Assembly: GCA_027489835.1 (NCBI GenBank)
Contig: JAIXZF010000033.1
Span: forward strand, 1 to 16,052
Source of the DNA: Hyphomicrobiales bacterium
GTDB taxonomy: Bacteria; Pseudomonadota; Alphaproteobacteria; Rhizobiales; Beijerinckiaceae
Direction: 5' to 3'
Length of the DNA: 16,052 nucleotides
The notes below the pieces were generated by a model, which searched no databases, was not told where the DNA came from, and saw nothing but the letters and a program-made list of their open reading frames with translations. The position numbers and the translations under genes are program-made. Shown in pieces: positions 13,635-16,052 of this stretch. How positions within the stretch are numbered: position 1 is the stretch's first letter; each line of letters begins with the position of its first letter.

Positions 13635-14519
13635 ATGCAACTTGACGCCCTGTTCCTGCGCCTGACGCCGCTGCTCTTCGTGCTGATCTGGTCCACCGGC
13701 TGGGTGGCGGCAGGCTATTCAGCGCCCTACGCCGATCCGCTGACCTTCCTGAGCCTGCGCTTCGCCTGCGCCGCGCTGCTGCTGGGGGTGCTGTCCGCGG
13801 CCCTCGGCGCAACATGGCCCCGCAACTGGCAGGGCTGGGTTCATGCGCTCGTCGCGGGGGCGCTGCTGCACGGGGTCTATCTCGCCGGCGTGTGGTGGGC
13901 GGTGCGGCACGGGCTGCCGGCCGGCATCTCGGGGCTGATCGCGGCGCTCCAGCCCATCCTCACGGCCGCCTTCTCGCCACTGCTGGTCGGCGAGCGCATC
14001 TCGCGCCAGCGCTGGGCCGGCATCGCCATCGGCTTTTGCGGCATCGCGCTCGTGCTGGCGCCCAAGCTCGCGGGCGTGCCGGCGTCCGCCCTCGCGCTCA
14101 CGCTCGTGCCCATCGCCGTCAACGTCGTGGGGATGTTCGCGGTGACCTTCGGGACCTTCTACCAGAAGCGCTTCCAGCAGAGCGGCGACCTCAGGACCAT
14201 GACGGCGATCCAGTATCTGGGCGCGATCGCGGTGACGCTGCCCTTCGCGCTGGCGCTCGAGCCCATGGCCATCACCTGGAACCTGACCATGGCGCTGGTG
14301 CTGGCCTGGTCGGTGATTGGGCTGTCGCTGGGCGGGATCGCGCTGTTCTTGCTGCTGATCCGCCGGGGCGAGGTCTCACGCGCCGCGACGCTGATCTATC
14401 TCGTGCCGCCGACGGTCGCGGTCGAGGCCTGGCTGCTGTTCGGCGAGCGGCTCAGCCCCGTCCAGGTCGCGGGCATGGCGCTGACGGTGGCCGGCGTGGT
14501 GCTCGCCAGCCGCAAATAG
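13635..14519 (+). CDS. DMT-superfamily EamA transporter
   Basis: A 294-residue inner-membrane protein with about ten hydrophobic helices in two homologous EamA halves (roughly 8-140 and 150-294), the standard length and layout of drug/metabolite exporters. Hallmarks are LIWSTGWVAAGYS (18-30 region), the end of the first half IAALQPILTAAFSPLLVGERIS, given in part as LQPILTAAFSPLLVGER, and its second-half counterpart LVPPTVAVEAWLLFGERLS. Substrate is not predictable; family members export amino acids, nucleosides or metabolites. ATG 13635 is preferred to an upstream start at 13545, whose extra 30 residues are not membrane-like. It stands alone after a 119-nt gap and converges on the nucleotidase gene with only 9 nt between stops. 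Confidence 0.9.
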   Translation: MQLDALFLRLTPLLFVLIWSTGWVAAGYSAPYADPLTFLSLRFACAALLLGVLSAALGATWPRNWQGWVHALVAGALLHGVYLAGVWWAVRHGLPAGISGLIAALQPILTAAFSPLLVGERISRQRWAGIAIGFCGIALVLAPKLAGVPASALALTLVPIAVNVVGMFAVTFGTFYQKRFQQSGDLRTMTAIQYLGAIAVTLPFALALEPMAITWNLTMALVLAWSVIGLSLGGIALFLLLIRRGEVSRAATLIYLVPPTVAVEAWLLFGERLSPVQVAGMALTVAGVVLASRK

Positions 14520-14528
14520 CCGAAGGGC

Positions 14529-16052
14529 TCAGGCGCGCAGGCGGTACTTCACGAAGCCTTCCGGCGCATCCCCTGCGGGTTCTGCCCGCAGCGCCTGCGG
14601 CTTCAGGCCCGCGGCGCCGGGGCCCGTCACGAAGGTGACGTTCGCCGAGGCCGGCAGCGGGGCAAAGGTCCAGTTGCCGTCGGCGGTCGGGTTGATCGTC
14701 TTCTTCTCGATGATGTGGCGCACGATGACGTCGCGGTTGAGATCTGGCGCTTCCAGCACCACGGTGGTCTTCGTGCCGGGGAAGTTGCCGCCGCCGGCCG
14801 CGCGGTAATTGTTGGTGGCGACGATGAACTCCTGCGTCTCGCCCACCGGCTTGCCCTCGAAGGCGAGGTCGACGATGCGGCGCGCATTCGGCTCAACAAG
14901 CTTGCCGTCGAGGTCGTAGCGGGAGGGCTGCGTCACGTCGATGCGGTAGCTCACCCCGTCGATGACGTCGAAATTGAAGGCCGGAAAGCCCGGGTTGATC
15001 AGCGGCTGCTCCTCGGTTCTGGCCGGATCGATGCGGTTGAACACGCCGGCCGAGCGCTCCAGCCATTCGCGGACCTCGGCGCCCGTCACCTTCACCACCT
15101 GCACGGTGTTGGGATAGAGGTAGATATCCGCGACGTTCTTGATCGCGAGGGGGCCCGCCTTGATGTCGGTGTAGAAGTTCGGCCCGCTGCGCCCGCCCGA
15201 CTTGAACGGGGCGGCGGCAGACAGCACGGGCAGGCCCGTGAAGGGCGTGCCGGCCATGAGCTGCTTCACATAGGCGATCTGCGCATCCGCCACGATCTGG
15301 ACGGAGGGATCGTCCGCCACCAGCGCGAAGTAGCTGTTGATCGGCGCGGCCGTCTCGCCCACCGGCTCGCGGACATAGGCCAGCGTCGCATCATGCGCCG
15401 CCTTCACCGAAGCGAGCACGGCCGCGTCCGCGTCGGCCTTCGGCACGATGCGGCGATCGGCGGTGCGCTCGAAGATGGGCCGCGCCTCGACCTTGAAATC
15501 GGCGACCTTCCAGCCCTTGGCGGCGCGTTCCAGGTCGAGATCGACGATGCCCAGATGCGAGCCCCAGAAGCCGGGCTGCACGCAGGGTTTGCCATTGAGG
15601 GCTCCGCGCTTGTTGTCGACGCCCGCGATGCCGTCGAAGGCACGGCCGCCGGGGAAGATCAGATGCTGGTGGCCGGTGAGGATCACGTCCACGCCCTCGA
15701 CGCGCGACAGGTGCAGCGCGGCGTTCTCCTCCATGCCCTTGTAGTCGCCGCCCGCGATGCCCGAATGGCAGAGCGCGACGACGACGTCGGCGCCGGCGGC
15801 CTTCAACTCCGGCACATGGCGGCGCGCGGCCTCCACGATGTCGCTCGCCCGCGCCCTGCCCTCGAGATGGCCCTTGTCCCACTGCATCACCTGCGGCGGC
15901 GTGAAGCCGATGACCCCGACGCGCACGGTCTGCTCGGCGCCGGCCTCGTCCGTCAGCTTGCGCTCGAGGATGAGCCAGGGGCGGACCAGTGGCTGGCCGT
16001 CGCTCCTGACGAGGTTGGCGCAGACGAAGGGGAAGTTCGCGGACTTAACGCC
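14529..16052 (-). CDS. cpdB: 2',3'-cyclic-nucleotide 2'-phosphodiesterase/3'-nucleotidase, N-terminus off the right edge
   Basis: The visible 507 residues are the C-terminal part of a periplasmic two-domain metallophosphatase of the CpdB/UshA family; the signal peptide and first metal motifs lie beyond the right edge, where the frame stays open. The metallophosphatase part shows FPFVCANLV, ALCHSGIAG and VILTGHQHLIFPG, with GHQH supplying metal ligands. The C-terminal 5'-nucleotidase domain includes SAAAPFKSGG, LYPNTVQVVKVTGAEVREWLE and ATNNYRAAGGGNFPG. The DIYLYPNTVQVVKVTG and NYRAAGGG details favour CpdB over UshA. It releases phosphate and nucleosides from 2',3'-cyclic nucleotides and 3'-nucleotides. 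The stop is 9 nt from that of the convergent transporter, leaving no room for a terminator between them. Confidence 0.93.
   Translation of the reverse strand, partial: GVKSANFPFVCANLVRSDGQPLVRPWLILERKLTDEAGAEQTVRVGVIGFTPPQVMQWDKGHLEGRARASDIVEAARRHVPELKAAGADVVVALCHSGIAGGDYKGMEENAALHLSRVEGVDVILTGHQHLIFPGGRAFDGIAGVDNKRGALNGKPCVQPGFWGSHLGIVDLDLERAAKGWKVADFKVEARPIFERTADRRIVPKADADAAVLASVKAAHDATLAYVREPVGETAAPINSYFALVADDPSVQIVADAQIAYVKQLMAGTPFTGLPVLSAAAPFKSGGRSGPNFYTDIKAGPLAIKNVADIYLYPNTVQVVKVTGAEVREWLERSAGVFNRIDPARTEEQPLINPGFPAFNFDVIDGVSYRIDVTQPSRYDLDGKLVEPNARRIVDLAFEGKPVGETQEFIVATNNYRAAGGGNFPGTKTTVVLEAPDLNRDVIVRHIIEKKTINPTADGNWTFAPLPASANVTFVTGPGAAGLKPQALRAEPAGDAPEGFVKYRLRA

Noticed and set aside
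14520..14528. Terminator between the transporter and the nucleotidase
   Set aside because: Only 9 nt separate the two stops and no hairpin with a T-run is present there.

Overview
The window is GC-rich, tightly packed chromosomal DNA. It looks alphaproteobacterial, most likely Hyphomicrobiales (Rhizobiales; Bosea-like genera are my guess, not a proof). The main reasons are an ornithine decarboxylase plus homospermidine synthase polyamine pathway, a long structured leader of the alphaproteobacterial speF type ahead of the decarboxylase, a CTTGtg-N17-CTATAT promoter, and intergenic palindromes of a style common in this order. I see no prophage, insertion sequence, CRISPR array, rRNA or tRNA. 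Nearly all the long overlapping reading frames are antisense or off-frame shadows caused by high GC.

Left block (1-3471). A cytosine-deaminase-like amidohydrolase (cut by the left edge) and a Tat-exported NMT1/THI5-type ABC binding protein lie on the minus strand, separated by a UUCG-capped hairpin. Divergent from them are a RidA-like protein that lacks the usual substrate-binding arginine and a PfkB-family kinase. These four look like a uptake-and-breakdown module for a small nitrogenous compound, but the substrate is not identifiable from sequence. A REP-like palindrome closes the block.

Centre (3472-9370). A Tat-exported OpgG/OpgD-type glucan protein (minus) is divergent from a polyamine cluster (plus). 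The cluster runs: promoter, ~470-nt structured leader, ornithine/lysine decarboxylase starting at GTG 5717, a GNAT acetyltransferase, a 40-residue single-helix membrane protein, a degenerate palindromic element, homospermidine synthase, and a strong terminator. Decarboxylase makes putrescine (possibly cadaverine) and Hss turns putrescine into homospermidine; the GNAT and the micro-protein are unexplained passengers.

Right block (9371-16052). Two minus-strand hypothetical envelope proteins are divergent from a three-gene, stop/start-overlapping operon: a MotA/TolQ/ExbB-like channel protein, a MotB/OmpA-like partner with a long coiled coil, and a GNAT acetyltransferase. This is an uncharacterised ion-driven motor-type pair. 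A DMT/EamA transporter follows, convergent with a CpdB-type 2',3'-cyclic-nucleotide phosphodiesterase/3'-nucleotidase whose N-terminus lies off the right edge.

The best candidates for something under-described are the polyamine cluster with its leader RNA and extra small genes, and the motor-like channel/OmpA/GNAT operon.
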